The notes beneath the pieces were generated by a model that searched no databases, was not told the DNA's origin, and saw nothing but the letters and a program-made list of their open reading frames with translations. The position numbers were made by a program, and so were the translations under genes. Of a DNA stretch of 64,000 bases, positions 41,475 through 49,377 are shown piece by piece. The stretch comes from an uncultured Oscillospiraceae bacterium (lineage in GTDB: Bacteria > Bacillota > Clostridia > Oscillospirales > Oscillospiraceae): the NCBI GenBank assembly GCA_910585155.1, contig CAJUEC010000005.1:1-64000 (forward strand), read 5' to 3'. The stretch's first letter is position 1. Every line of letters starts with the position of its first letter.

Positions 41475-42878
41475 TTCTCCAAACAGCGCCCAGGTGGAGC
41501 AGCCCGTGATGCGCACGTCCGCGAACCGCCCCACCAGCGCCGGGTCTCCGTTCAGATGGACCAGGCGGCCCCCCGCCGTCCGGGCGGTGAGGTTGTTCCG
41601 GGGATCCTCCCCCATCCCATCGATGAGGCAGCGCTGCACCGTGCCGATATAGGCCCGATGCTTTTCCAGGGAAATGCGGTTCTGGGCCTCCACCAGCCGG
41701 TCAAAGTTGGCGGACTTCTCCTCTTTTGTCATGGGGTCGGGCAGCTCCGCCGCCGGGGTGCCCCGCCGGGGAGAGTAGATGAAGGTGAACAGCGCGTCGA
41801 AGCGGACCTCCTCAATGAGGGACAGTGTCTCCTCAAACTCGGGAGTGGTCTCCCCGGGGAAGCCCACAATCACGTCTGAGGTGAGCACCACCTCCGGCAC
41901 CCGCTCCCGCAGAGCCCGGACCTTGTCCAGATACTGCTCCCGGGTGTACCGCCGGTTCATGGCGGACAGCACCCGGGTGCTGCCCGACTGGAAGGGCAGG
42001 TGAATCACCGGGGCCACCTTTTCGCACCTGGCCATCACATCAAACAGCCGGTCCGTGGCGTCCTTGGGGTGGGAGGTCATGAACCGCAGCAAAAACTCAC
42101 CGGGGAGGGCCGCGGCCCGCTCCAGCAGGGCGGGGAAGTCCACCTCCCCCTCCAGGTCCTTCCCGTAGGAGTTCACGTTCTGGCCCAGCAGGGTGATGTC
42201 CTTGTACCCCTGCTCCGCCAGCGCCCGGATCTCCTCCAGGATGATCTCCGGCTCCCGGCTGCGCTCCCGCCCCCGGGTGTAGGGCACGATGCAGTAGGAG
42301 CAGAAGTTGTTGCAGCCGTACATGATGGACACCCAGGCCTTCAGCGTCCCCGACCGGCGCACCGGCAGGCCCTCGGCGATGGCGCCGTCGTCGGGAGCGG
42401 TCTCAAACACCCGCCCCCGGCGCAGGTACACCCGGCGCAGCAGCTCCGGGAACCGCCACAGCTGCTGGGGGCCGAACACCAGGTCCACATGGCGGTAGGA
42501 CTGGCGGATGCGGTCGGCCACGTGGGCCTCCTGGGCCATGCAGCCGCACAGGCAGATGATCTGGTCCGGCTTCTTCCGCTTGCCGTGGACCAGCGCGCCC
42601 ACGTTGCCCAGCACCCGCTGCTCTGCGTGCTCCCGGATGGCGCAGGTGTTGATGACGATCACGTCCGCGCCCTTCTCGCTGTCCGTGATCTCATAGCCCA
42701 TGTCGCACAGCATACCGCGGATCAGCTCGGAGTCCGCCTCGTTCTGCTGGCAGCCGTAGGTGTCCACATAGGCCAGGGGGGGCGCTGGGCGCTGGGCGTT
42801 GAGGGCGTGCAGCTCGGCGCAGTATTCCGTCTGCCGCCGGATGTCCTCGGCGGGAATCACAGGGGTGGTTCGTTTCAA
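41454..42878 (-). CDS. miaB: tRNA-2-methylthio-N6-dimethylallyladenosine synthase MiaB
   Basis: This radical-SAM methylthiotransferase modifies i6A37 in tRNAs. The 474-residue protein has the UPF0004 domain with cluster cysteines (DTYGCQQNEADSE, NTCAIREHAE, GCMAQ), the radical-SAM CNNFCSYCIVPYTRGRERSR and a C-terminal TRAM domain. The only start giving a proper N-terminus is TTG 42878, seven bases after GGAGGA. The last residues (LSAEPS) and the stop are encoded in repeat B3. Its partner miaA lies nearby at 44725. Confidence 0.94.
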   Translation of the reverse strand: MKRTTPVIPAEDIRRQTEYCAELHALNAQRPAPPLAYVDTYGCQQNEADSELIRGMLCDMGYEITDSEKGADVIVINTCAIREHAEQRVLGNVGALVHGKRKKPDQIICLCGCMAQEAHVADRIRQSYRHVDLVFGPQQLWRFPELLRRVYLRRGRVFETAPDDGAIAEGLPVRRSGTLKAWVSIMYGCNNFCSYCIVPYTRGRERSREPEIILEEIRALAEQGYKDITLLGQNVNSYGKDLEGEVDFPALLERAAALPGEFLLRFMTSHPKDATDRLFDVMARCEKVAPVIHLPFQSGSTRVLSAMNRRYTREQYLDKVRALRERVPEVVLTSDVIVGFPGETTPEFEETLSLIEEVRFDALFTFIYSPRRGTPAAELPDPMTKEEKSANFDRLVEAQNRISLEKHRAYIGTVQRCLIDGMGEDPRNNLTARTAGGRLVHLNGDPALVGRFADVRITGCSTWALFGELSAEPS

Positions 42879-42954
42879 GGCTCGGTCCTCCAGGTAAAAG
42901 TTTGTGAGATAAGCCGGGGAAGTTTTTCTTGACAGGCGGCAGGTCCGCCTCAAC

Positions 42955-43012
42955 ACCGTGGAAAGGGATTGTGGAAAACTCTGTGCAAGCTGTTGAAAAC
43001 TGTGGAACGGCG
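42955..43012. other. Second cluster of DnaA-box-like words
   Basis: Reading the minus strand, GTTCCACAG, TTTTCAACAG, TTTTCCACAA and CTTTCCACGG fall within 55 bases upstream of miaB. The TTTTCCACA copy differs from the DnaA consensus by one base. No gene lies in this 256-base gap. Confidence 0.3.
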
Positions 43013-43134
43013 GGGTTTCGGGCCCCCTTGGCCCCCAGGGGCCTGCCGCGCCTCTATAACTTTTTGCGGGTGAAAAACTGGACAAAAACCGATGTGTGCT
43101 CCCGCGGGGATGCCGCCTCCCGAGGTGCCCCTGC

Positions 43135-44532
43135 TCAGGTGAGATTCAGCCGCTGGGCCACCACCCGGGCGGCCTTCACCCCGGAGGCCCCTGCCTGGGC
43201 CAGCCCACGGGTGACTCCGGCGCCGTCGCCCACGGCGAAGAAGCCGGGCAGGGCGGTCTCCAGCTCGTGGGAGAGCTTGATCCGGGCGGAGTAGAACTTC
43301 ACCTCCGCACCATAGAGCAGGGTGTCGTAGTTGGCGGTGCCCGGGGCCAGCTTGTCCAGGGCGTAGATCATCTCGATGATGTCGTCCAGCTGCCGCTTGG
43401 GCAGGGCCAGGGACAGGTCCCCCGGCACGGCGGCGGTGAGGGTAGGCCGGACGAAGGACTTGGACATGCGGTGGTCATTGGTCCGCCGCCCGCCCACCAG
43501 GTCGCCGAACCGCTGGACCAGCACGCCCCCCGCCAGCATGTTGGACAGGGATGCGATGTGCTTGCCGTAGCGGTAGGGCTCGTTGAAGGGAGAGGTAAAG
43601 CGGTTGGAAACCAGCAGGGCAAAGTTGGTGTTCTCCGAGCGCAGGGCGGGGTCAGAGTAGGAGTGGCCGTTCACCGTGTTGATGCCCTCCACGTTCTCCG
43701 CCACCACATGGCCGTAGGGGTTCATGCAGAAGGTGCGCACCGGGTCGCCATACTGCTTCGTGCGGTAGACCAGCTTGGACTCGTATACCACGTCGGTGAT
43801 GTGCTCAAACACGGTGGCGGGCAGCTCCACCCGCACGCCGATGTCCACCTGGTTATTCAGCAGCTCCAGCCCCAGCCCCTTACACTGGTTGGCGAACCAC
43901 TCCGCCCCGGACCGGCCCGGCCCCGCGATGAGGTAGGGGGCCGCATACCGCGCCCCGCCCTCCGTCACCAGCGTATACGCGCCGTCCTCCGCCTCAATGG
44001 AGGTGACGGCGGTGTCGAAGAGGAAGGTGTGCTTGTCCCGGATGGCCTCATAGATGCTGGTGAGAATCTTCAGGTTGTTCTCCGTGCCCAGGTGCTTGCA
44101 TTGGGCCTGGAGCAGGTGGAGGTCATACCGCAGAGCCTCCCGCTCCAGGGCCTTTGCCGCCGGGGTGGCGGTGGAATAGACCTCGGTGGTGGCCCCGTGC
44201 TTCACATTGAGGGCGTCCACATAACCGATGAGGTCCATCACCTCTTTCTCCTCCAGGAAGTCGGTGAGCCAGCCGCCGAAGGCGGTGGTGAAGTTGAACT
44301 TGCCGTCGGAGAAGGCCCCCGCGCCCCCAAAGCCGCACATGGTGCCGCACACCCGGCACTGGACGCAGGTCTTCACCTTCCCCGCCACAATGGGGCACTG
44401 GCGGCGGTAGATGTCCGCCCCCTGGTCCACCACCAGGACACGGGCGGAGGGGCATTTCAGGGCCAGCTCATAGGCGGCGTAAATGCCCGCCTCGCCGGTG
44501 CCCAGGATCATCACGTCGTAATTGGTGTTCAT
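43135..44532 (-). CDS. FAD-dependent oxidoreductase
   Basis: The 465-residue flavoprotein has an N-terminal dinucleotide fold GTGEAGIYAAYELA (11-24), a Cys-rich segment KTCVQCRVCGTMCGFGGAGAFSDGKFN (about 54-80) and the C-terminal FAD motif GFFAVGDGAGVTRGLAQAGASGVKAA. Similar proteins (long-chain NAD(P)/FAD-dependent, YtfP/HI0933-like with extra cysteines) have no firm substrate. Start at 44532 follows AGAGGAG. It is monocistronic behind its own promoter. Confidence 0.8.
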   Translation of the reverse strand: MNTNYDVMILGTGEAGIYAAYELALKCPSARVLVVDQGADIYRRQCPIVAGKVKTCVQCRVCGTMCGFGGAGAFSDGKFNFTTAFGGWLTDFLEEKEVMDLIGYVDALNVKHGATTEVYSTATPAAKALEREALRYDLHLLQAQCKHLGTENNLKILTSIYEAIRDKHTFLFDTAVTSIEAEDGAYTLVTEGGARYAAPYLIAGPGRSGAEWFANQCKGLGLELLNNQVDIGVRVELPATVFEHITDVVYESKLVYRTKQYGDPVRTFCMNPYGHVVAENVEGINTVNGHSYSDPALRSENTNFALLVSNRFTSPFNEPYRYGKHIASLSNMLAGGVLVQRFGDLVGGRRTNDHRMSKSFVRPTLTAAVPGDLSLALPKRQLDDIIEMIYALDKLAPGTANYDTLLYGAEVKFYSARIKLSHELETALPGFFAVGDGAGVTRGLAQAGASGVKAARVVAQRLNLT

Positions 44533-44595
44533 AGCGGGGCTCCTCTCAGTATAATCGGCACAGCCGGGCGCGCCGTGGGTACACCCTGACAAGAT

Positions 44596-44624
44596 ATTGT
44601 ACCATGAAAGCCGCCCGGGCGCAA
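44596..44624 (-). promoter_or_regulatory. Promoter of the FAD oxidoreductase gene
   Basis: On the minus strand TTGCGC (44624-44619) and TACAAT (44601-44596) are 17 bp apart. Confidence 0.6.
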
Positions 44625-44666
44625 GGGCGCGATTTTCCCCGCGAAGGGACCGCGAAACTTTTTTCA

Positions 44667-44695
44667 TTGAATCTGGAGGATGTTCGTGATATAAT
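44667..44695 (+). promoter_or_regulatory. Promoter of the miaA operon
   Basis: TTGAAT (44667-44672) and TATAAT (44690-44695) are 17 bp apart, 30 bases before the miaA start. Confidence 0.7.
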
Positions 44696-44724
44696 CATTC
44701 AAAATTTATGCAGGGAGGCGGCCC

Positions 44725-45669
44725 ATGAAACCTGACATTTTAGTGATCTGCGGGCCCACGGCCTCCGGCAAGACCGCCCTGGCGGCGGAGCTGGCCCTGC
44801 GGCTGGGGGGAGAGGTGGTGTCCGCCGACTCCATGCAGGTCTACCGGGGGATGGACATCGGCACCGCCAAGCCCACCCCATCGGAGACCCTGGGCGTCCC
44901 CCACCACATGATCGACGTGGCCGACCCGGAGGAGAACTACTCCGTGGCCCGGTACGTTCAGGAGGCCGTGCCCATCGTAGACGGGCTTCTGGCCCGGGGC
45001 CGTCTGCCCATCGTGGCGGGGGGGACGGGGCTGTATATCGACCACCTGGTGGCCGGGCGCCGGTTCGCCCCCTTTGAGCCGGACAGCGGCCTGCGCCAGA
45101 CCCTCCAGCGCCGGGTGCGGGACGAGGGCCTGCCCGCCCTGCGGGAGGAGCTGGAGCGGGTGGACCCGGAGGCCGCCCGACGCATCCACCCCAACGACGA
45201 AAAGCGCACCCTGCGGGCCCTGGAGGTCTACCTCTCCACCGGCAAGACCATCACCCAGCACGACCGGGACAGCCGGGCCCTGCCGGACCGCTACACGCCG
45301 CTGACCATCGCCCTCGGCTTTCAGGAGCGCCCCTGCATGTGGGAGCGCATCGACCGCCGGGTGGACCAGATGATGGAACGGGGGCTGGAGGAGGAGGTCC
45401 GGGGCCTGCTGGCCCGGGGAGTTCCCCAGAGCTGCACCGCCATGCAGGCCATCGGCTATAAGGAGCTGGCCGCAGCCCTCGCCCAGGGCCGCCCCGCCGC
45501 GGAGGGGGCGGAGGAGATCAAGCTCCGCTCCCGGCAGTACGCCAAGCGGCAGCTCACCTGGTTCCGGCGCAATCAGGCCGCGCACTGGTTCCATTGGGAT
45601 AAGGTCCCAAATTTTTCCGCCGCCCTCGCTTTTTCGACGGAACTTGTCAGAGACTGTGGATTACAATGA
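44725..45669 (+). CDS. miaA: tRNA dimethylallyltransferase MiaA
   Basis: This enzyme adds the dimethylallyl group to A37 of tRNAs reading U-starting codons, making the substrate of MiaB. The 314-residue protein has the P-loop GPTASGKT (10-17), DSMQVYRGMDIGTAKP, the GGTGLYIDHLV segment and the C-terminal tRNA-binding QYAKRQLTWFRRN. GGGAGG precedes the ATG. hfq follows after 37 bases, the classical miaA-hfq pair. Confidence 0.97.
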   Translation: MKPDILVICGPTASGKTALAAELALRLGGEVVSADSMQVYRGMDIGTAKPTPSETLGVPHHMIDVADPEENYSVARYVQEAVPIVDGLLARGRLPIVAGGTGLYIDHLVAGRRFAPFEPDSGLRQTLQRRVRDEGLPALREELERVDPEAARRIHPNDEKRTLRALEVYLSTGKTITQHDRDSRALPDRYTPLTIALGFQERPCMWERIDRRVDQMMERGLEEEVRGLLARGVPQSCTAMQAIGYKELAAALAQGRPAAEGAEEIKLRSRQYAKRQLTWFRRNQAAHWFHWDKVPNFSAALAFSTELVRDCGLQ

Positions 45670-45706
45670 ATGCGCTCGAACTAACAAATAGAGGAGTGTA
45701 TTCAAC

Positions 45707-45952
45707 ATGAGTCTTACATCCGCCGTCTCCGTCGCCAAGCAGCCCAACGTTCAGGACGCCTTTTTGTCCGCCGCCCGCCGTCTCGCCGCCCGGGTCACCG
45801 TCTTTTTAATGAACGGCTACCAGCTCCGGGGGGTGATCACCGCCTTTGACCCCTATGTGGTGGTGGTGGTGTCCGACGGCAAGCAGCAGGTCATCTACAA
45901 GCACGCCATCTCCACCATCGCCCCAGAGCACCCCGTGGAGCTGGAGGTGTGA
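45707..45952 (+). CDS. hfq: RNA chaperone Hfq
   Basis: The 81-residue Sm-like protein forms a hexamer that binds small RNAs and mRNAs. Sm1 (VTVFLMNGYQLRGVITAFDPYVVVVVSDGKQQVIYKHAISTI) includes the YKHA motif of bacterial Hfq. AGAGGAG precedes the start. It follows miaA. A long inverted repeat (CCCAGGCAAAA against TTTTGCCTGGG, 45961-46010) lies between it and the next gene and may attenuate read-through. Confidence 0.96.
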   Translation: MSLTSAVSVAKQPNVQDAFLSAARRLAARVTVFLMNGYQLRGVITAFDPYVVVVVSDGKQQVIYKHAISTIAPEHPVELEV

Positions 45953-45960
45953 GGGGCGCC

Positions 45961-46010
45961 GCCCAGGCAAAAACCGGCCCCCGCGCGGCAAAGGCGGGTT
46001 TTGCCTGGGA
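45961..46010 (+). terminator. Long hairpin between hfq and the HlyD-like gene
   Basis: CCCAGGCAAAAACC and GGTTTTGCCTGGG arms enclose a GC-rich loop of about 22 bases. There is no T run after it, so it is more likely a processing or partial attenuation structure than a full terminator. Confidence 0.4.
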
Positions 46011-46071
46011 CCCCGCGAAGGCGGCCCGGCCCGCGGCCGGTCCCGCCTGACACAGAGAAAGGAACCCCTCC

Positions 46072-47331
46072 ATGAAAGAGAGCACCCTCGCCACCAAGTT
46101 CATGATCGCCATCCTCTGCCTGGGGGTGGCCGCCTATCTGGCCATTTACCTGATCCGCGGCTGGGAAGAGGATCTGGTCACCTCCTATGCCTATGCCTAC
46201 TCCCTGGACGTGGGGCAGGAGGCCACGGGCATTCTGGTGCGCACCGAGTCTCCCCTGGCCGGGGGGACGGGCTATGTGGACCAGATCCTCAGCGAGGGGG
46301 CCAAGGCGGCGGCCGGGGACCCGGTGGCCCTGCTGTACTCCGATCCCTCCGCCCTCACCACCCGTCAGTCCATCCGGGCGCTGGAGGCGGAGATCGAACA
46401 GCTCCAGTACGCCCTCAATTCTGGCACCCAGAACACCGACGCCTCCCGGCTGGACGCCCAGGTCATCTCCTCCATCGTGGCCCTGCGCTCCCTGGCCGCG
46501 GACGGGGACCTCACCACCCTGGAGGACTCCGCCCTCACCCTGCGCTCCATGGTGTTCAAGCGGGACTACACCTATGGCGACGCCGGGGCCGCCGGGGAGC
46601 TCACCCAGCTCATCTCGGACAAGCAGGGGCAGCTGGCCTCCCTGAACCACTCGCTGAACCAGGTGTCCAAAACCGTGTTCGCCCCCGCCTCCGGCGTCTT
46701 TTCCGCCGGGGTGGACGGGTGGGAGGGGGTGGTCACTCCGGCGCTGCTGGACGAGCTCACCGCCGACGGCCTGGAGGACCTGCTCCGGCAGAAGCACAGC
46801 CCGGACCCCTCGGCGGTGGGCAAGCTGGTCACCGGCTCCACCTGGTACTACGCCGCCCTGCTGGACGGCGTCAACACCGGCCTCCAGGCCGGCAGGACCT
46901 ACACCCTCAGCTTCTCCGGCGACTACTACGGCCAGGTGGACATGGTTTTGGACCGCGTCTCCCTGGAGGGGGAGCGGACCCTGGCCATCTTCTCCTGCCG
47001 CTCCCACCTGGCGGACACCGCCATGCTCCGCATCCAGACGGTGGACGTGGTCACCCGGCGGCTGGACGGCATCCGCATCCCCCGCAAGGCCCTGCGGGTG
47101 GAGACAGAGACCGTCACCCGGGAGGACGGGACCACCGCCCAGGTGAACCACTACGGGGTGTACACCGTGGTCCGCTCTCAGGCGGAGTGGCAGGAGGTGG
47201 AGCTGCTGTACACCGCCGACAGCTACTACCTGGTGCGCCCGGTGGACCAGGCCGCCGCCTACCGCCTGCGGGCGGGGGACGAGATCATCCTGAACTCCTC
47301 CGGCATCTATGACGGAAAAGTAGTGCGCTGA
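46072..47331 (+). CDS. HlyD-like membrane-anchored protein in the cell-division cluster
   Basis: The 419-residue protein has an N-terminal transmembrane helix (about 9-28), a split biotinyl-lipoyl-like beta domain (TGILVRTESPLAGG... and FAPASGVFSAGVDGWEGVV), a helical hairpin (about 105-195) and a C-terminal domain ending VRPVDQAAAYRLRAGDEIILNSSGIYDGKVV. This is the layout of HlyD/RND-type adaptors, but no transporter gene is adjacent. It sits directly before ylmE-sepF-divIVA, so a role at the division or cell-envelope machinery is possible but unproven. AAAGGAA precedes the ATG. Confidence 0.7.
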   Translation: MKESTLATKFMIAILCLGVAAYLAIYLIRGWEEDLVTSYAYAYSLDVGQEATGILVRTESPLAGGTGYVDQILSEGAKAAAGDPVALLYSDPSALTTRQSIRALEAEIEQLQYALNSGTQNTDASRLDAQVISSIVALRSLAADGDLTTLEDSALTLRSMVFKRDYTYGDAGAAGELTQLISDKQGQLASLNHSLNQVSKTVFAPASGVFSAGVDGWEGVVTPALLDELTADGLEDLLRQKHSPDPSAVGKLVTGSTWYYAALLDGVNTGLQAGRTYTLSFSGDYYGQVDMVLDRVSLEGERTLAIFSCRSHLADTAMLRIQTVDVVTRRLDGIRIPRKALRVETETVTREDGTTAQVNHYGVYTVVRSQAEWQEVELLYTADSYYLVRPVDQAAAYRLRAGDEIILNSSGIYDGKVVR

Positions 47332-47373
47332 GCCGCCAAGCAGGCCAAGCGCGACAATTGGAGGCCGTGTCAT

Positions 47374-48114
47374 ATGGATTTGAGAGAGAACATCGAGAGG
47401 GTCCGGGCGGGCATCGCCGCCGCCGCCCGGGCGGCGGGACGGAACCCGGCGGACATCACCCTGCTGGCGGCCACCAAAACCCAGAGCTCGGAGACCATCC
47501 GGGCCGCCGTGGCCGCCGGGATCACGGCCTGCGGGGAAAACCGGGTGCAGGAGCTCACCGCCCACCTGGACGACGACGCCTATGGGCCGGCCCAGGTCCA
47601 TTTCATCGGCCACCTCCAGACCAACAAGGTCAAATACGTGGTGGGCCGGGTGGAACTGATCCACTCCGTGTCCTCGGAGCGGCTGCTCCGGGCCATCGCG
47701 GACCGGGCGGAGCGGATGTGGCTCACCCAGGATATTCTGCTGGAGATCAACCTGGCGGGGGAGGCGTCCAAGTCCGGCTTCCCGCCGGAGGAGGCCCTGG
47801 CCGCCGCCCGGCTGGCCGCCTCGCTGAAGGGGGTGCGCCTGCGGGGGCTGATGTGCATCCCCCCGGCGGCCTCGGCCCCCGGGGAAAACCTCCCTCATTT
47901 TCAAAAATTGCGCCAGTTGGCTGTTGACATAAGAGGGGAAATGGTAGATAATAGAGTAGATATGGACGTGCTGTCCATGGGGATGAGCGGCGACTATCGG
48001 GACGCCGTTGCCGCGGGCTCCACCTGCATTCGGGTGGGCTCCGCTCTGTTCGGCCCCCGCCCGCCTATGTCACCTGGAGGGACCGCCCCTGGCCCTTCCT
48101 TACCTCACGATTGA
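47374..48114 (+). CDS. ylmE: YggS/YlmE-family pyridoxal phosphate homeostasis protein
   Basis: The 246-residue single-domain PLP protein (alanine racemase N-terminal fold) has the PLP Lys in LLAATKTQS (about 34), GENRVQEL, HFIGHLQTNK and the C-terminal MSGDYRDAVAAGSTCIRVGSALFG. It buffers free PLP and affects amino-acid pools. Its place before sepF matches the ylm cluster of Gram-positives. GGAGG lies before the ATG. Confidence 0.94.
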   Translation: MDLRENIERVRAGIAAAARAAGRNPADITLLAATKTQSSETIRAAVAAGITACGENRVQELTAHLDDDAYGPAQVHFIGHLQTNKVKYVVGRVELIHSVSSERLLRAIADRAERMWLTQDILLEINLAGEASKSGFPPEEALAAARLAASLKGVRLRGLMCIPPAASAPGENLPHFQKLRQLAVDIRGEMVDNRVDMDVLSMGMSGDYRDAVAAGSTCIRVGSALFGPRPPMSPGGTAPGPSLPHD

Positions 48115-48130
48115 AGGGAGACCCGTCTAT

Positions 48131-48568
48131 ATGAGCCTGTTCGACGAACTCAAACGCCTCGCCCGCCCCTATGAGGACGAGGAAGAGGATGATTATGAGG
48201 AGGATTTCACCCCGGTGAGCAGCATGAAGGAGCCCCCCCGGGAGCGGGAGACGGAACGGCGCAACAACAAAGTGGTCAATATCCACACCACCACCCAGCT
48301 CCAGGTGGTGCTGGTCAACCCCACCCGGTTTGAGAACGCCTCGGAGATCGCCGACCACCTGCGGGACAAGCGCACGGTGGTGCTCAACCTGGAGCAGACG
48401 GACAAGAACATCGCCCGCCGCCTCATCGACTTTTTATCCGGCGTGGCCTACGCCAACGAGGGCACCATCAAGAAGGTGGCCCTGTCCACGTACATCATCA
48501 CCCCCTACAATGTGGAGATCCTGGGAGATCTCATCGACGAGCTGGAAAACAACGGCTTGTATTTTTGA
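48131..48568 (+). CDS. sepF: Cell division protein SepF
   Basis: The 145-residue protein tethers FtsZ filaments to the membrane. An N-terminal amphipathic helix (MSLFDELKRLARPYE) is followed by an acidic linker and the SepF core (TTQLQVVLVNPTRFENASEIADHLRDKRTVVLNLEQTDKNIARRLIDFLSGVAYA). Start 48131 follows GGGAGA; a longer frame overlaps ylmE. divIVA follows 19 bases downstream. Confidence 0.96.
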   Translation: MSLFDELKRLARPYEDEEEDDYEEDFTPVSSMKEPPRERETERRNNKVVNIHTTTQLQVVLVNPTRFENASEIADHLRDKRTVVLNLEQTDKNIARRLIDFLSGVAYANEGTIKKVALSTYIITPYNVEILGDLIDELENNGLYF

Positions 48569-48587
48569 GATAGGGGGAACTTAAGCC

Positions 48588-49313
48588 ATGATGACACCGC
48601 AGGAAGTGGCCAGCCACTCCTTTGCCAAGGCCACCCTGGGCGGCTATAACCTGGCCCAGGTGGACGAGTTTTTGGACGCGCTCACCGAGGACTATACCGC
48701 CCTGTACAACGAGAACGCCATTTTGAAAAACAAGCTGAAGGTGATGTCCAACGAGGTGGAGGAGTACCGCGCCACCGAGGGCACCATGCGCAAGGCCCTT
48801 CTGGCCGCCCAGCAGATGGCGGATTCCATGGTGGAGGACGCCAAGAAAAAGCAGGAGGAGCTCATGGGCGAGGCGGAAAAGGGCGCCCGGCAGCGGGTAA
48901 CCGACCTGGAGCAGGCGGTAGCCGCCGAGGAGCACCGCCTGAAAAAGGCCCAGGAGTCCACCGCCGCCTATGTGCGCAAGCTGGCCCAGCTCCACGACCA
49001 GGAGATGGACTTCCTCTCCCGTCTGGGGGAGCTGGTCCCCCCGGAGATGACCGGAAAGGATGACCCCTCCGAGGACATCAAGGCCGCCCTGGACGCCCAG
49101 GTCCGCCGGGAGGAGGAGCAGCGGCAGGCCATGGCCGCCGCCCAGAAGCCCGCTCCCCGGCTGGTGGCGGTGGGGCCGGACGACGACGTCCCCCCCATGC
49201 CCGACGACCTGGAGCCCCTGGACCCCGCCCAGCAGGACGAGTTCGAGCTGGATCCGGACGCCACCCGGCGGTATTCCGACCTCCAGTTCGGCAAGGACTA
49301 CGAGATCCAATGA
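48588..49313 (+). CDS. divIVA: DivIVA-family cell-pole and division protein
   Basis: The 241-residue protein has the DivIVA N-terminal membrane-binding domain (MTPQEVASHSFAKATLGGYNLAQVDEFLDAL), followed by a long coiled coil (about 35-160) and a Pro/Asp-rich C-terminal tail. It marks curved membrane at septa and poles. The run hlyD-like, ylmE, sepF, divIVA ends at a strong terminator. Confidence 0.94.
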   Translation: MMTPQEVASHSFAKATLGGYNLAQVDEFLDALTEDYTALYNENAILKNKLKVMSNEVEEYRATEGTMRKALLAAQQMADSMVEDAKKKQEELMGEAEKGARQRVTDLEQAVAAEEHRLKKAQESTAAYVRKLAQLHDQEMDFLSRLGELVPPEMTGKDDPSEDIKAALDAQVRREEEQRQAMAAAQKPAPRLVAVGPDDDVPPMPDDLEPLDPAQQDEFELDPDATRRYSDLQFGKDYEIQ

Positions 49314-49316
49314 GAC

Positions 49317-49350
49317 AAGCCCGCGCGGCCTGAGGCCGCGCGGGCTTTTT
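49317..49350 (+). terminator. Terminator after divIVA
   Basis: AGCCCGCGCGGCC and GGCCGCGCGGGCT arms are followed by a T5 run. Confidence 0.88.
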
Positions 49351-49377
49351 GCATGGGCGGGGCCCTCTGGACCGCCG

